Positions 9,904-21,710 of a stretch of DNA of 64,000 nucleotides are shown one piece after another. The stretch's first letter is position 1. The number at the start of each line of letters is the position of its first letter. The notes below the pieces were generated by a model that was not told the origin of the DNA, searched no databases, and saw nothing but the letters and a program-made list of their open reading frames with translations. Where the stretch lies: positions 5,146,001 through 5,210,000 of the forward strand of contig JARFIW010000453.1 of assembly GCA_036346225.1 (NCBI GenBank), read 5' to 3'. The DNA is from Platerodrilus igneus (Eukaryota; Arthropoda; Insecta; Coleoptera; Lycidae). The position numbers and the translations under genes are program-made.

Positions 9904-12165
9904 CATCATCATCATCATTTGGTTTTCCGTCCTGTAACTGGTTGGACGTGTACCTCGATTGTTTCCTATTCTGAGGTAACGTACACATTTCCCTGAAATT
10001 CCCAAAGCCTACATATTTCACTATCTGTGGACAATCTATGTGTAATCTAGGTCTGCCACCTTTTTTTCTTCTCTTCTTCTAATATATCCTGCACTATTCC
10101 CTTATACCTTAGAATATGCCCTGTCATGTTATCTCTCTTATTCTTTACCGTTTACTGTGGTTCCTCTCGTTCCCTACCATTTCTTGTTCCTTTTTGTTCT
10201 TAACTTTGTCTGTCCACGATATCTTCATCATACGTCTGTAGTATGACATTTCAAAGACTCCAATCTTTTTCCTGTCCACTTCTGCTACTGCCCACTGAGC
10301 ATATTAATTGTTTGTCCTTGCATAATAATTCCAAATCTCTTTCTGCAATTGACAATATTCATTGCCTTTTCGATATACAAGTTAAAAATTAATGGAGAGA
10401 AGGCACATCCATGTCTCACCCCCTCCCTAATGTTTACTTCTCTACGTTCCTGCTCTAATTCTATTACCGCTGTTTGCTCTTTGTATAAGCTCAGTCTGCC
10501 CCTATAACTCATTCTTGTCTTTTTTACTATTTCGAACTTTTTTTTAAATTTAACTTGTTGAATGCTTTTCCCAGATCTACAAACCCCATATACACGCTCT
10601 TTCCTTTTTCTATTGTTTTCTGCATTATCATCCTTTAGCTAAAATAGCCTACCGTGTTCCCTTTTTGCCTAAACCCAAATTCTTGTTCAACCCGTTTTCC
10701 ATCCGTCTTTGTACTATTTTAGTTAATATTTTTGGCACGTGTGCTGTCAAATTTATTGTTCTACAATTTTCAGATCTATCTGCACCTCTCTTTTTTGATA
10801 TACCTAGTGACCATGGAGTTATGTTTGAAATCTTTAGGAAGACCGTTGTATTACTGCTTGTCCAGCAGCTTTTCGAGTTTTTGTTTGCAGTTTATCTTTA
10901 CCTTGCACCTTATTGTTTTTCATGCCTTTTATTGTTAGTTCAAACTCGTCTCTAAGTATTGGATATCCCAAGTCATCCTTTTCAATGTCTGTTTCCTGTT
11001 CTAGTAGTTTTAGTTCCGGCCCTACATATAAATCCTATATATTCTTGTCATCTACCCACTTTCTTTATATTTTCTATCATATTTTCTCCTCCTACACTAC
11101 TTATATTTTTGCTATATGGCTTTATATCCTTAAAATTCATTTTAATTAGTTTGTATGCTTTGTCTTTCTCTCCTATTTCCATCTTAGTTTGTACCTCTTT
11201 ACACTTTACATTAATCCATTGTTCTTTAGATTTCCTACATTTGCGAATAATTTCCCATTTTATGACTTTCTATCTCTGTTTTCCTGCTTCCTCTAGTCTA
11301 TTCTTGTATTTTTGCTTTTCTTCTATTAAATTCAAAATATCATTTGTCACCTTCTTGAATATCTCTGGCCGCAATATTCAAGTTGGATTTAATATTTTTC
11401 CATTGTGCTTCAATTTTCACAGTATCAGAAATTTTCCCGATGTCTGTCAACAATTCATTTGACTTTTTCTCAAAGTTTTGGCGGGTTTCTTTATTTTTTA
11501 GTTTTTCGCAGTCAATGTGCCTTTTTCTGTTCTCTTTTTTCAAATTTTTAAACTTGCTTTTATGATTACTATGATGTGGTTAGTGTCTCTATTTGCTTCC
11601 GGGTAGCTCCTGCAATCTTTTACATGGTCCCTACACCGTTGTCTAGCAAGAATGTAATCTATTCGATATCTCCCTGTCTCCACTGCATCGTCTACTTGCA
11701 CGTTGTTGAAATAATGTATTTGTGATGCTTAAATTTTTTTTTGTCACAAAATTTTACTAGCTTATTTATTACCTCTGTCGTTTCTCGTTCTTAAACTGAA
11801 TAAACATACTGCTGCTCCTTTTTTACCTTTACCTACCACTGCATTAAATTCTCCTGTACCTATTAAATTTTCATGCCCTTTTACAAATCTTAATATGTAT
11901 TTGATATCTTTGTAGATTACTTCTACCTCGTCAGCACTGTAGCTGGAGGTGGGCATGTACATTTGTATTATTACCGCATTTACAGGTTTTGATTCTAATC
12001 TAACGATGAGTACCCTTTTATTCTTTTTCAAGTAGTTTTCTACACAATACCTTACCTTTTCCGCATAACTATCCCCATACTCCTCCAATCCTGTATGAGT
12101 TATCCTAAAGTCTCCGCTCCAAAAATCCCCGCATCTGGCCACCAAACTTCACTAATAATGACCAC
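9904..12165 (-). pseudogene. LINE family A copy 1: endonuclease to reverse transcriptase
   Basis: This is the longest copy of a LINE found at least five times here. On the minus strand, from high to low coordinates: APE endonuclease with MYMPTSSYSADEVEVIYKDI and GEFNAVVGKG (about 11835-11865; the usual G-D-F-N-A has Glu for Asp), RTRNDRGNK, and a GRYRIDY segment near 11660. A linker follows (11340-11543). RT comes next, with a KDFKHN segment near 10815, GVRHGCAFSPLIFNLYIEKA at about 10370-10425, and INMLSGQ where the F-A-D-D box should follow. The 3' untranslated part ends in an ATG-type microsatellite tail (9904-9917). Multiple frameshifts; inactive. Endonuclease-RT order is standard, but the clade is not assigned. 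Confidence 0.85.
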
Positions 12166-13789
12166 CCCAGTTAGTAGAATATTAAAAAGACTCTCCAGCT
12201 TCATTACATTACCGTATTGCACTTTACTAAGATTCTAAAGTACAAATATTCACAAATAATATAATAAAATATAGAAACATGAAAATTTTTACAATATTGG
12301 TTCAAATTTCAAAAAATAAAAATGTCAAAGTTTCAGCTTACACTAACAATAATTTTACGCTGCTTTTACAGTGTCTGACTACACTCACACAACCGTTTTT
12401 ACTTTTTAAAAATATTCATTTTTTCTACAATACGTGTAAATTGCCTTTTGTAGAAATAAAACATTTTCTAGACGAAAATTGTGAGATTTTAAATTAATTA
12501 TAGCTATAAGTTACTATCACTCGCAATAAAATTATCAAATTCCAAAACACTATACAAATTGCAAATTTAAGTATCTTCATAAAGTCTTTTATAAAAAAAA
12601 TCACATAGCCTAAAAGCTAGTCTAACCTTTATTCTTTGGTGTTTTGAAATAACTTCAGCTTAACCATCCCACTAATACTTTACACTCCAAACAATACATT
12701 TATTTAAACTCCATAAATAAGGGAAGGGCCTCGTCCTCATATAAATCACTACCAAACTTGCTTCGCTTGAATTAAATTTTACAAGGCTTTCACTTGCACT
12801 AAGCCGAGAAAGCTAACTAAGCAATAAAATAGGGTAGAATAATATAGAGACGAAAAGAAGGCCTAAAATGATTTCCAATTACTTAAACTAATTTAACAAA
12901 TATAGGTAATCTTACAATTTTTCCATAATTGCCAAAATCTACTAATTGTAGACCGTTTATGATAATTATGAATGCTTTAAATTTGTACTAATTTTTATTA
13001 ATCACTTTCTAATAACTTCGTTTGTCCGCAGAACATCAGGAATAATCATTTTTAAAACTACACTCATGTTATTTATAGCTCAAACTCTAATCGAAATCTA
13101 TAAAATGGTTCAGAAAATTTTCTATTCTCAAAGAGTAATAATCCTATTAAGGATCACTTAGTCCGCTCCAATATGAATGGTTTCTAGTCACAATAAAGTA
13201 CTTGATTGATTTAGCGCACTCAACAATGCGAAAATCGACTTTATTTACTAACCGTAAAATTCAACCATTTCATACTACTAGCTGTCCAAATGTTTCTTCA
13301 TAAATAGAACATTATTGCGATATTTTGGTTTATCACTGCAAATGTTAATGGAATAATGAACTATTAAATAAAATTACTTGCCTACATGCGTGTAGCGATT
13401 TAGAGTAACAATGAACACAATTTTCAGCAGGATTAACGATTGTTTCCTATTAAAATTTCACTTGATATTAAACGAATAAAATCAATAAGACATCCATTGA
13501 TTCCAATAATATTAAACGTTTTCAAGAAAATTCAAGCTTTTATAATGAATTATTACAAATTAAAAGCATGCCCTAATTGACCAAAATGACGCTTATTTCT
13601 CTCAGCATCTCGTTCCAATAAAAACGTTCAATTTTATGACCAAGTTATAGTACTTTGCTCGAGTCGATGCGCTTTATCCCATTTAGAAATGTCTTGTGAT
13701 CTAGCGCGGTTATATTTTAACGGAGTATCGATTCTCGTTAATTCGTTTATGAAGGTATTGTTTTGTTTCCAACCGCAAAGAAATTTACG
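12166..13789. other. AT-rich spacer with one dispersed repeat
   Basis: No coding pattern was seen. The segment 12825-12950 is similar to 19028-19140 (shared words ATAAAATAGGG, TAATATAGA, CTAAAATG and AACAAATATAGG in the same order), so it contains at least one dispersed repeat. Confidence 0.45.
12825..12950. repeat. Dispersed repeat, copy 1
   Basis: Shares a collinear series of words with 19028-19140. Both copies lie on the 5' side of a minus-strand LINE-A copy, so the repeat could be part of that element's 5' region or of a sequence it inserts next to. Confidence 0.55.
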
Positions 13790-14470
13790 CAATTTATTTT
13801 ATACATCGTGATTTGTTTACTTGTTTGCGTTTTTTTGATCTTAGTGTTTCAAAAATGTTTGTATATATTTGTTTGGTTTGTCTGGTATCTGAACTACTTC
13901 GATAGTGTCTGTTTTTGAACATTTCTTTATATTTTCGAATAATTCGTAATATTAGAGTTTCTTTTTGGCTGATTTTGTTTGTATTTTTCACATTGTTGTA
14001 CGGTTATGACTTTCGTTTTAATTATGTGTTCATAAAATATTTTTGGATATTCATTGTTGAATGGTATAGTTTTAATTTTTTTAATTTTTTGGCAACTTGT
14101 ACTTATGTGCGAATTGTATTGCACGGTTAACTACATTGTTAACCTCATTTCTGTATTGCTGCGGTACACTGGATTTATAATTTCCATCACTCAATGTGGT
14201 TATTGTGTATCAGTTGATGGATATTTTACATGTTGTATGTGATCTGAAGGTCAAGAAATGGAATTGAATATTATTTTCTTTTTTCATTGTATACTGTATT
14301 CCACGGTGGAGGAATTGGATTTTGTTAAGAATATCATTGATTTTCTCCTATAGCAATCGCCAACATAGCGTTTGGAGAATAGTGGTTTATATCTTGCCAA
14401 TTTGGTGATGGCGTTACTTTTCGATCTTTTCTTAGTGAGAAATAAACTTATTGTAAGCCTATTTATTGCT
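13790..14470 (-). pseudogene. Second Penelope-like fragment (RT palm/thumb)
   Basis: The minus strand shows a degenerate Penelope RT different from the copy at 6085-8170. FSKRYVGDC near 14350-14380 corresponds to the R-Y-V-D-D-x catalytic box with one Asp changed to Gly. It is followed, with frameshifts, by an L-N-K-I-x-F-L-H-R-G-I-Q-Y-T-M-K-K-E-N stretch, a region equivalent to the x-F-L-D motif, and a C-terminal part ending MYKINC at about 13785-13805. In this group that is the lead-in (V-Y-K-I-x-C) to the GIY-YIG nuclease. The nuclease itself is cut off. Recognition rests on order and spacing of several weak motifs. Confidence 0.6.
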
Positions 14471-15075
14471 CTGCTCTAATTTGGGTATAGGTTTTATTTT
14501 TAAAATTACTGTAGTTTGCCTCTAAACATATTGTTATTCTTTTGGTGTTCATCTAATGACAAAGCTGTTAGTGAGGTAATTGTGGGCCATTTTTTTATGT
14601 TAAGAACGAGTTTGATGGTTATGCTGGTGAACTCGGACCACATGTCTATTGATATTAATTTGTGGTTTTAGGGATGTTGAAGCAGGAATAAATTATTGAC
14701 TTCATATCATATCGAATTTACCATACATTTAATATGCTTTATTGTTTTTCCTAAAGAATGTCAAATGGTTTTTTATCTTGAGAATATTCCGTATTGCCAT
14801 AATTAGTGTTGCCGGTATTTAGGCATAATTCAGCAGTATTAGGTTATTTGGATAGTGTGCAAGTTTTGATAGAAACGCTGTGACCCATGCGTTTTGATTG
14901 TCCTTCTTCGTCGAGGATAAAGTCTCGACCATTTTCGTATGGCTGTTAAAATTATAAGATGCACAAGTTATGTCCGTGGGGGAATTGAGAATCGGCTTGG
15001 AAGTGCTGCAAGGCACTAGTACATCCATACCAACACTCTAAAACACTTATTGATGCGCATTAAAGGACGACTAGA
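14471..15075. other. Spacer, nothing recognised
   Basis: A 69-codon minus-strand frame (14819-15028) has no family resemblance that I can identify. No repeat structure was seen. Confidence 0.35.
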
Positions 15076-15081
15076 TTAGAA

Positions 15082-15262
15082 AAATACACCCTCGTTCGGA
15101 TGAGAGGTAAAATGGAGGTCCCGTGTATGAGTGTTGTCACGCACGTTAAAGATCCCTACCTTGCTTGGAACAGCAAGGGTTCGGCAAAATTCCAAATTTC
15201 CCGGTAAAAACTCGCTTTCTGGCCAATGTAGTACCTTCGGGTGGAAGCATTGGAAAATCACA
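15082..15262 (+). repeat. tRNA-derived SINE, 5'-truncated copy
   Basis: Matches the body of the SINE at 58805-59113: shared blocks include TTCGGATGAGAGGTAAAATG, GAGTGTTGTCACGCACGTTA, CAGCAAGGGTTCGGCAAAAT and TAGTACCTTCGGGTG. The tRNA-like head is missing. It sits immediately beside LINE-A copy 2. The minus-strand open frame across it (15076-15297) is a by-product of the repeat. Confidence 0.85.
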
Positions 15263-15309
15263 TGTAAGGTCATAACATACATTGTAGTTATTATCATTTA
15301 ATCTTTTGC

Positions 15310-15974
15310 TGCATGCAACAAACTTATTGTTCGAAAATTTTCACATCTATCCGCATCTATCTTTTTTGATATAGTGACTATAGTGTTATGTTTGAAATCT
15401 TTAGGTATCTCGCCTGTCCTATACTCGAAGTTGACAAGTTGGAAGACCGTTCTGTTACTGCTTGTCCAGCAGCTTTTAGAGTTCTTTGCACTTTATCTGT
15501 ACCTCACACCTTATTGTTTCTCATGCTTTTTAATGCTAGTTCAAACTCGTCTCTAAGTATAGGATATCCCAAGTCATTCTATTCAATGTCTGTTTCCTGT
15601 TTTAGTAGTTTTAGTTCCGGTCCCACATATAAATGTTATATATTCTTGCCATCTAACCACTTTCCCTATATTTTCTATCATATTGTCTCCTCCTACTTAT
15701 ATTTTTGCTATATGGCTTTATATTCATTGTAATTTGTTTTATGCTTCGTCTGTCTTTCCTATTTCCATCTTAGTTTGTACCTCTCTACACTTTACCTTAA
15801 TCCATTGGTCTTTAGATTTCCTACATTTGCGAATAATTTCCCATTTCATGAATTTGTATCTCCGTTTGCCTGCTTCTTCTAGTTTGTTTTTGTATTTTCG
15901 CCTTTCTTTTAATAAATTCAGAATATCCTTTGTCACCCACGGTTTCTTATTTTCTTTTTGTTTATTCTCTAGAA
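15310..15974 (-). pseudogene. LINE family A copy 2, RT side
   Basis: Minus-strand remnant closely similar to 10745-11340 of copy 1: the same nucleotide blocks (for example the segment around 15388-15420, equivalent to 10820-10850) and the linker frame 15739-15960 (KPWVTKDILNLLKERRKYK). The copy is interrupted at 15974 by the hAT element and resumes at 18516. It is broken by stops and lacks its 3' end. Confidence 0.82.
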
Positions 15975-18515
15975 CAGGGGTGAGCAACCTTTTTGTCAAG
16001 CGGGCCAACCTAAGGTCTGCAATTTTGCGGCGGCCGCACATTAAATAAAAAATTGAACGATTTATTTTATTGACAAACATTCTATTTTATTGATAAACTG
16101 AACCTGAAATAAGTAATTTAATATAAGAAAAACTGTTAACGTAGCATCCAATAATAACTACATCACAAAACATGGTAAATATACATACATAGAAAACAAT
16201 CTAATGTGAAACTTGACATTGTGTCTTTACAACCAGTTCATCCATATTCACTGGTAATGACGATACGGCAAGACGGACACAACTTTCCAAGCGTACATCA
16301 TTTAGTCTTGATCGGTAGTCGGTCTTAATTATTTTCATTGCAGAAAATAGTTGCTCACAAACATATGTGCTTCCGAAAAGTGACATTAGCTTCATTACCT
16401 GTAAGACTAAACGTGGAAATTTCTCAGAACTCAGATAAAGTCGATAAAAATCTCCTAGGTCCACAGTATGAAATGCATTTTTCAAATTGGTGTTGTTTTG
16501 CAAATCAATCAGTTCCATTTGTAACTCGCCAGGAACCGTTGCCACGTCAATATTGAATGGAGAAGAAAACACATTGAAACTAATAACAGTCCTTTGCGTT
16601 TTAAACTTTTTAAATCGTGATTCAAATTCCGTAATCAAGACTTGTATATGGTGAGCATATTTGCGTGTTTCAATTGCGTTTTCTTTTTTTAAATATGGAA
16701 AATTAAACGTATTGTTTAATAACAGGTGATTCTTCCACAGTTTCAATTTGCTTTCAAAAGCTTTAACTTTATCAAACAATATGAACAAGTGCTTTTTTCC
16801 TTGAAGTTCTACATTTAACTCGTTTAGATGCTGAGTTATGTCAATGAGAAAGGCAAAATCATGCGTCCATTATCTATCATTGAAATGTGGCAATTGATAT
16901 CCTTTCATATCCACAAACAATTGGATTTCATTTCATAAGTTGTAAACTCGTTTTAACATTGCACCTCCACTCAATCAACGTACTTCTGTATTATAAGTTA
17001 CATCACCATGTTCACTTTCCAGTTGTATTAAAAATTCTTTAAATTCGCGGTGGTTTATGCCCGGGATTTAATAAAATTTATAAGTTTCATAACAGGTTCG
17101 GAAACATTTGACAAATTCAAACTTTTGGCGCAAAGGTTTTTCTGGTAAATCATGCAGTAGTTAACAAATATTTCTCGCCCTGTTAAGTTTTTAATATCTT
17201 TAAATAATCTTCCCGCGACTCCCTTCTCCATGCTAGCCATTGCCCTTGCTCCATCTGTTGATATACCACTAATTTTTTCCAATGGAATTGACAGCTTCTC
17301 CAACAGCGATTTAAGCTCAATGTAGAGATTTTCACTTTTTGTAGTTCCTTTCATTGGTATCATTGAGGCCGGTTCCTCTGTAATGGTGAAATTGGAATCG
17401 ATTCCTCTTACAAATATTGCAAGTTGTGACGTGTTACTAATATTACATCTTTCATCAAGTGCCAAGGAACACCATTCAAATTTGGCAATACATTTGCTTT
17501 GGGTTGAAGTAATATTTTTTGACATGTTTTCGATTCGCCTTCCAATAGTGAATCTTGATAAACTGATTTTTGAAATGATTTTTTTTTATCGGGAAAAGCA
17601 ATTTCAGCAACAGACGTTAGACAATCTTTAATTATTTCTCCATCAGAAAATGGCTTCATTTTTTTTGCCAAAATTTGGCTGACTGCGAAACTAGCCCTTA
17701 CTGCTGAATCTCATGTAAAGTTATGTACTTTAAAAATATTTTGTTGTTTTTTCGAGCACGACTCTTTTGATTTAATTTGTCTTTCCGCAATTGCTCTTGG
17801 ATTGCTTTGTATTGCGTGTCATGTTTTGTCTCGTAATGACGTTTTATATTATATTCTTTTAGCACCGCTACTGATTTTGAGCAGATAAGACAAACTGCTT
17901 TATCTTTGAAAAGTGTGAAAAAATAATCAAATTTCCACTTTTCGTTAAAACCTCTGTGTTCATCCACAATTTTGCGTTTTGTTTGGTTGTTTCGAAGACA
18001 TATTTTATATCTATAAAAATAAAACAATATTTTAAAACTACGAATGAAATTTTAATTCTGATTACGTTTTTATTACTTTTGCGCTCTCAAATGACAGATA
18101 ATTAGCTTTTAGAAAATTTGGCGTGTATTGTGTTCGGATGTGTGTGGTCGACTGCGTGTGCGTCGTACTTCGTACGCGTACCGTCGGCATGGGCTCTGGG
18201 TGCGTCAGTATACGCTTTGTAGGTGTGGCGATCTCACGCATGCCGACGTGACGCTTTCATAATAAAAACAATCAAATCAAATCGAAAACTGCGAGGTGTG
18301 CAGAAACGCGTAAAAACGCAAGTGATTTCGCGATCCTAACAGCAGGCTTTGCATGCAGCCTTCATAGTGTCACTAGTGTGGCAACTCGTGCGAATTTTTG
18401 AAGTATACATTTTTTTATATACTTTGTAATGTTTGTTTTGGTACCGTGGGTGGGCCGCACAAGAAAAGAAAGCGGACCGCACGCGGCCCGGTGGGCTGCG
18501 GGTTGTTTACCCCAG
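15975..18515 (-). mobile_element. Complete hAT DNA transposon with 8-bp target duplication
   Basis: The left end is CAGGGGTGAGCAACC and the reverse complement of the right end is CTGGGGTAAACAACC (12 of 15 match). The 8-bp target duplication CTCTAGAA lies at 15967-15974 and 18516-18523. Length 2,541 bp. The transposase is on the minus strand and is of the Charlie8/GTF2IRD2-like type. The element sits inside LINE-A copy 2 and so is younger than it. Both ends and the target duplication are intact although the transposase is broken. Confidence 0.95.
16201..18030 (-). pseudogene. hAT transposase, Charlie8/GTF2IRD2-like, frameshifted
   Basis: hAT transposases bind the element ends and cut and paste the element. 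Order on the minus strand: an N-terminal zinc finger of BED/C2H2 type (RGFNEKWKFDYFF, then AVCLICSKSVAVLKEYNIKR, then HYETKH; about 17830-17960); a catalytic-region block at 17055-17525 (EWCSLALDERCNISNTSQLA and GISTDGARAMASMEKG, resembling the D-x-S/T-D-x-x-x-x-A region); and the C-terminal dimerisation domain at 16201-16480 (LFGSTYVCEQLFSAMKIIK, YRSRLNDVRLE, QVSH at the end). Frames change near 17690, 17410-17525 and 16790-17055, with stops in between, so no full protein is made. It resembles the hAT-derived tail of vertebrate GTF2IRD2. Terminal repeats and target duplication show it is a transposon, not a host gene. Confidence 0.9.
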
Positions 18516-19025
18516 CTCTAGAATATCTCCGGCCGCAATGTTCTAGCTGTATTTAATGTTATTTTCTGCTTTTACTTTCTTAGTATAAGAAATTTTTCCG
18601 ATATCTTTTAACAATTCATTTGACTTTTTCTCAAAGTTTGGTGGGTTTCTTTATCTTTAAGTTTCTCAAAGTCAATATTACTTTTTGTTCCCTTTTTTTC
18701 AAATTTTTAAATTTAAGCGTGGTTTTCATGATTACTATGATGTCGTCAGTGTCTCTATTTGCTTCCGGGTAACTCTTACAATCTTTTACACGATTCCTAT
18801 ACTGTTGTCTAACAAGACTGTAATCTATTCGATATCTCCCTATGTCTCCTGGCTTTTCCACTGCTTCGTCTTCTTGCACGATGTTGAAATAATGTGTTTG
18901 TGATGGTTAAATTTTTTTTCTCATAAAATTCCACTAGCTTATTACCCCTGTCGTTTCTCGTTCTTAAACTGAATAAACCTTCTGCTGCTCCTTCACCTAC
19001 CACTGCACTAAATTCTCTTATATTT
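18516..19025 (-). pseudogene. LINE family A copy 2, endonuclease side
   Basis: Continuation of the LINE beyond the hAT. The minus frame 18631-18879 reads KPGDIGRYRIDYSLVRQQYR, then VKDCKSYPEANRDTDDIIVIM, matching the endonuclease end (R-I-D-Y and S-D-H-type boxes; His is changed). The frame 18809-19003 gives FSLRTRNDRGNKLVEFYEKK. It ends near 19025, where the dispersed repeat begins. Confidence 0.85.
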
Positions 19026-19027
19026 AT

Positions 19028-19140
19028 TATATATAAAATAGGGCAGATTAATATAGAAACGAAAATAAGCCCTAAAATGTTAGACTAATTGAACAAATAT
19101 AGGTCTTCTTGCAATTTTTTCAAAATCTGGTCAAATCAAT
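19028..19140. repeat. Dispersed repeat, copy 2
   Basis: Collinear with 12825-12950; both adjoin LINE-A copies on their 5' side (the distance is much shorter here). Confidence 0.55.
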
Positions 19141-20800
19141 GGTATTAAGGCATTGACCAACGTTAAAATCAAACAGTAGTATGACAGGATTCGGTGGCAT
19201 TACATGATCCTCTTCCGTCCTACTGTTCAGGAGACGGGCATCCAGACAGACCCGTACCGACTTATCCGTTTTATCACGACGACCAATGGCTTAATATATT
19301 CGGTTCTAGCCGGTTGGATCACCCCTCAGCATAGTATTTCTCGAATTTGTATTTTACCGCCTCTCTGTCAAACAAGGGGCACTTGAGTATGATTTTCAAA
19401 AAAATGCGGCTTATCGTGCATTTTTATGGTATGTTAATGTCTGTGCGACCAGGTTGGTCAGAAAACAGGTTTTCGTACATGTTTTTACATTTCGAATAGC
19501 ATAACCTTTTTGTTGATTGATTGAACATTTCAGCAGAAGATGTAATGTATCTTCTGTCTTCCTCTAAATAAAATTCAGTAACATTTTTAACTCCATTAGA
19601 CTCGTCTTTGCTTCACAATACTTCACTTCTGTTATTTTGTTTAACTGCGGAAAATTCTCGATAACGCATCCGTTAAAGTTAATAGTGCGTTTTTTGTCAC
19701 CTATTTTGATACGATTTTATTTTTATCAAACAACATTTTGACTTTTATGTCACGCAAAAACCCGTATCCCAGAATCATTCTTTTTAGCAGTTCGGGTACA
19801 TTGATGCGCGGAATTTCAATTTCAGTCTCACCTAATATCTATGTTATTAAGACTTGTTTGCGCATTTTACTAGTACTATTGCTGATTGCCCCCGAAACTT
19901 CAAAGTGTGTTACGGCAAAACAGGACAAGCCCACTTCTCGTTTTAATAGTTCAGCATATGGTGTATGCGATACACAATTATATGGACACCAAAATCAAGT
20001 AAGACAGGTATTTCAAAATTATTTATTTTGACTTTTACCGTAGACAGCACTGGAAATATTGGGAATTGCTTACTCTTGGGTTTCGCTTCTCCGTTGACTA
20101 ATATCGTTATTGATGGGGTCTTAATTAAAAATTGTGGATTCTGTTCCTTGATTCGATGACGAAATCCCTCTCATTCGCAGCCTTTCTCTACGATTTCTGG
20201 GCTCATTGTTTAACTCGTTATTACGGGAATGAAGCCTTGGTGTTTATGTGCTACTTCTGGATTCAGCTACATATGTCTTATCGATTTTGAGTAAAAAGAA
20301 TTTGACGTTCTCAATTTTAGAAAATCCAGAATTTAGAATACTTCTTATTTCACCTGGAAAATGTGCACTGACATTTCTACTACATCTTTTTCTGCCATTC
20401 CATCCTCACATAAGTTGCTTCTTTTACAAACTTTAAATAATATTCTTTGCGGTTTGCGCGTTCGTATTTACTATATTTTGGTTTTAACAGAACGCCTTTT
20501 TAAAATCTTTGAAAGCTATTAGAGAAGACTCCCTTAAATTGCCCAATTGGAGGCTAGGCCGCGAAGGACAGTTCAACGCTACTATCACCCGTTTGCCAAG
20601 TGGTATTTCCGCGTTATCTAATAAGATTTTAAATTTATTTAGGAAGTCTATGGGGTGCATTACTCCATCTGGATTTAAAGAAAGCCAATTTCGACCAATA
20701 TCCTTACAGTTTGCAAACCAATTACGTTCAGTCTCGTGTACTAGGCGTCAATGTTATTTTTATTCTTTCTATTTAGTCGTTGATCTTAGCACGTAGTTAA
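19140..20800 (-). pseudogene. Ty3/gypsy-like retrotransposon: gag, protease and start of RT
   Basis: Read on the minus strand, the segment 20480-20760 gives a gag/capsid-like region (NWFANCKDIGRNWLSLNPDG, then FLNKFKILLDNA). Around 20000-20060 comes an aspartic-protease region with VKVKINNFEIPVLLDFGVHI, where the catalytic D-S/T-G is degraded to D-F-G, followed by LKRMILGYGFLRD near 19760. The RT entry is at 19200-19480: FSDQPGRTDINIP, YIKPLVVVI and, in another frame, RVCLDARLLNSRTEEDHVMP, which is the R-x-C-L-D-A-R-x-L-N block of one gypsy group. RT is cut off near 19140. Stops and frameshifts are frequent. Confidence 0.75.
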
Positions 20801-21250
20801 CTATTTCCTTTAACTAGCCTAGTTTATGATTGTGGCGTCATTTATTACATACCCACTTTTTCATAGTTGGCCGAGGGTTCTTGAAGGATGGTTCAATGAA
20901 AATATACACTTCTAGTTATAAATAAAATTCTGCTGCTCTAATAAAATTCGAACAAAATGATATACAATCACTAGCACAGTAAATGTTATAGGTTGGTCTT
21001 CTTGTGTAATAATCGTTTTATACATAAACCGGTGATTTTACTAAAAAAATACAAGAAAACAAACTTCACCATGACGTATCTGTGGCACCTCTCTGTAAAT
21101 AATTTTTTTGTATCGCTCGATACCATTAATCAGGCACACCGCTTGAACTACATTCTCGCGGGCTTTATATATGAATTGGAGTTACACTATATTATACCTA
21201 TCGAGCACTTTTCAAGTACCTTTTGAGTTATTGATTTTTTATGGTTTATT
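20801..21250 (-). other. Possible leader/LTR of the gypsy-like copy
   Basis: Lies directly 5' (minus strand) of the gag-like region. It contains a TATA-like run ATATATAAAGCCCGCGAG (minus; about 21154-21173), as seen in LTR promoters. I could not find paired LTR ends, so this is a position-based guess. Confidence 0.3.
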
Positions 21251-21501
21251 TTTGGATTCAGGGGTTTCTGCGTTTCCTGGAACGTTTAGATATCAAATTT
21301 GTGAAAGTTTAAATGCCGTGGCGCCCTTTTTTTCTTGAGTCCATTGAGTAAAAATACAATCAACCTGTGACCATTCTCATGCTCCTACTCTTGAATTAAC
21401 ATTTGGAGTTAATCGTATTGTTTTGATGGAAGTTCCCTTTTCTGTTCAAATTTCTTCAAAATTAATACAAGCAATTACCAAAATTACCCTGTAATATAAC
21501 C

Positions 21502-21566
21502 GTGTCAGTTTGACAGAATAATCCTCTCGCTTAGCGGTAGAAGCACTTAAACTGTCAAACTGACAC
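21502..21566. repeat. Perfect 15-bp inverted repeat with 35-bp loop
   Basis: GTGTCAGTTTGACAG (21502-21516) and its exact reverse complement (21552-21566) surround a 35-bp spacer. Arms do not extend. No known RNA gene was recognised; it could be the relic of a small element. Confidence 0.85.
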
Positions 21567-21710
21567 TTTTTAATTGTGCAACAAGTAATCGATGCAACCT
21601 GATTATTTTGAAGTATTTATAGTATCATGCCTGAGTATACTACATAATTAAATGGCAAGCTTGTGGTTTCTTGTCATATCGCAAATATTGGGGGTGTGTC
21701 TGCTATGACT

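Noticed and set aside
10665..11565. Overlapping + strand frames in the LINE-A region
   Set aside because: Antisense shadows: the minus strand carries recognisable LINE linker and RT motifs, and the + frames are Phe/Ser/Leu-rich composition effects.
15076..15297. Protein shared between 15076-15297, 40746-41006 and 58917-59102
   Set aside because: The similarity is due to the SINE body read in different frames and strands; no consistent frame is conserved.
16201..18030. A host GTF2IRD2-like gene
   Set aside because: The similarity comes from a hAT transposase; terminal repeats, an 8-bp target duplication and frameshifts show a transposon copy.
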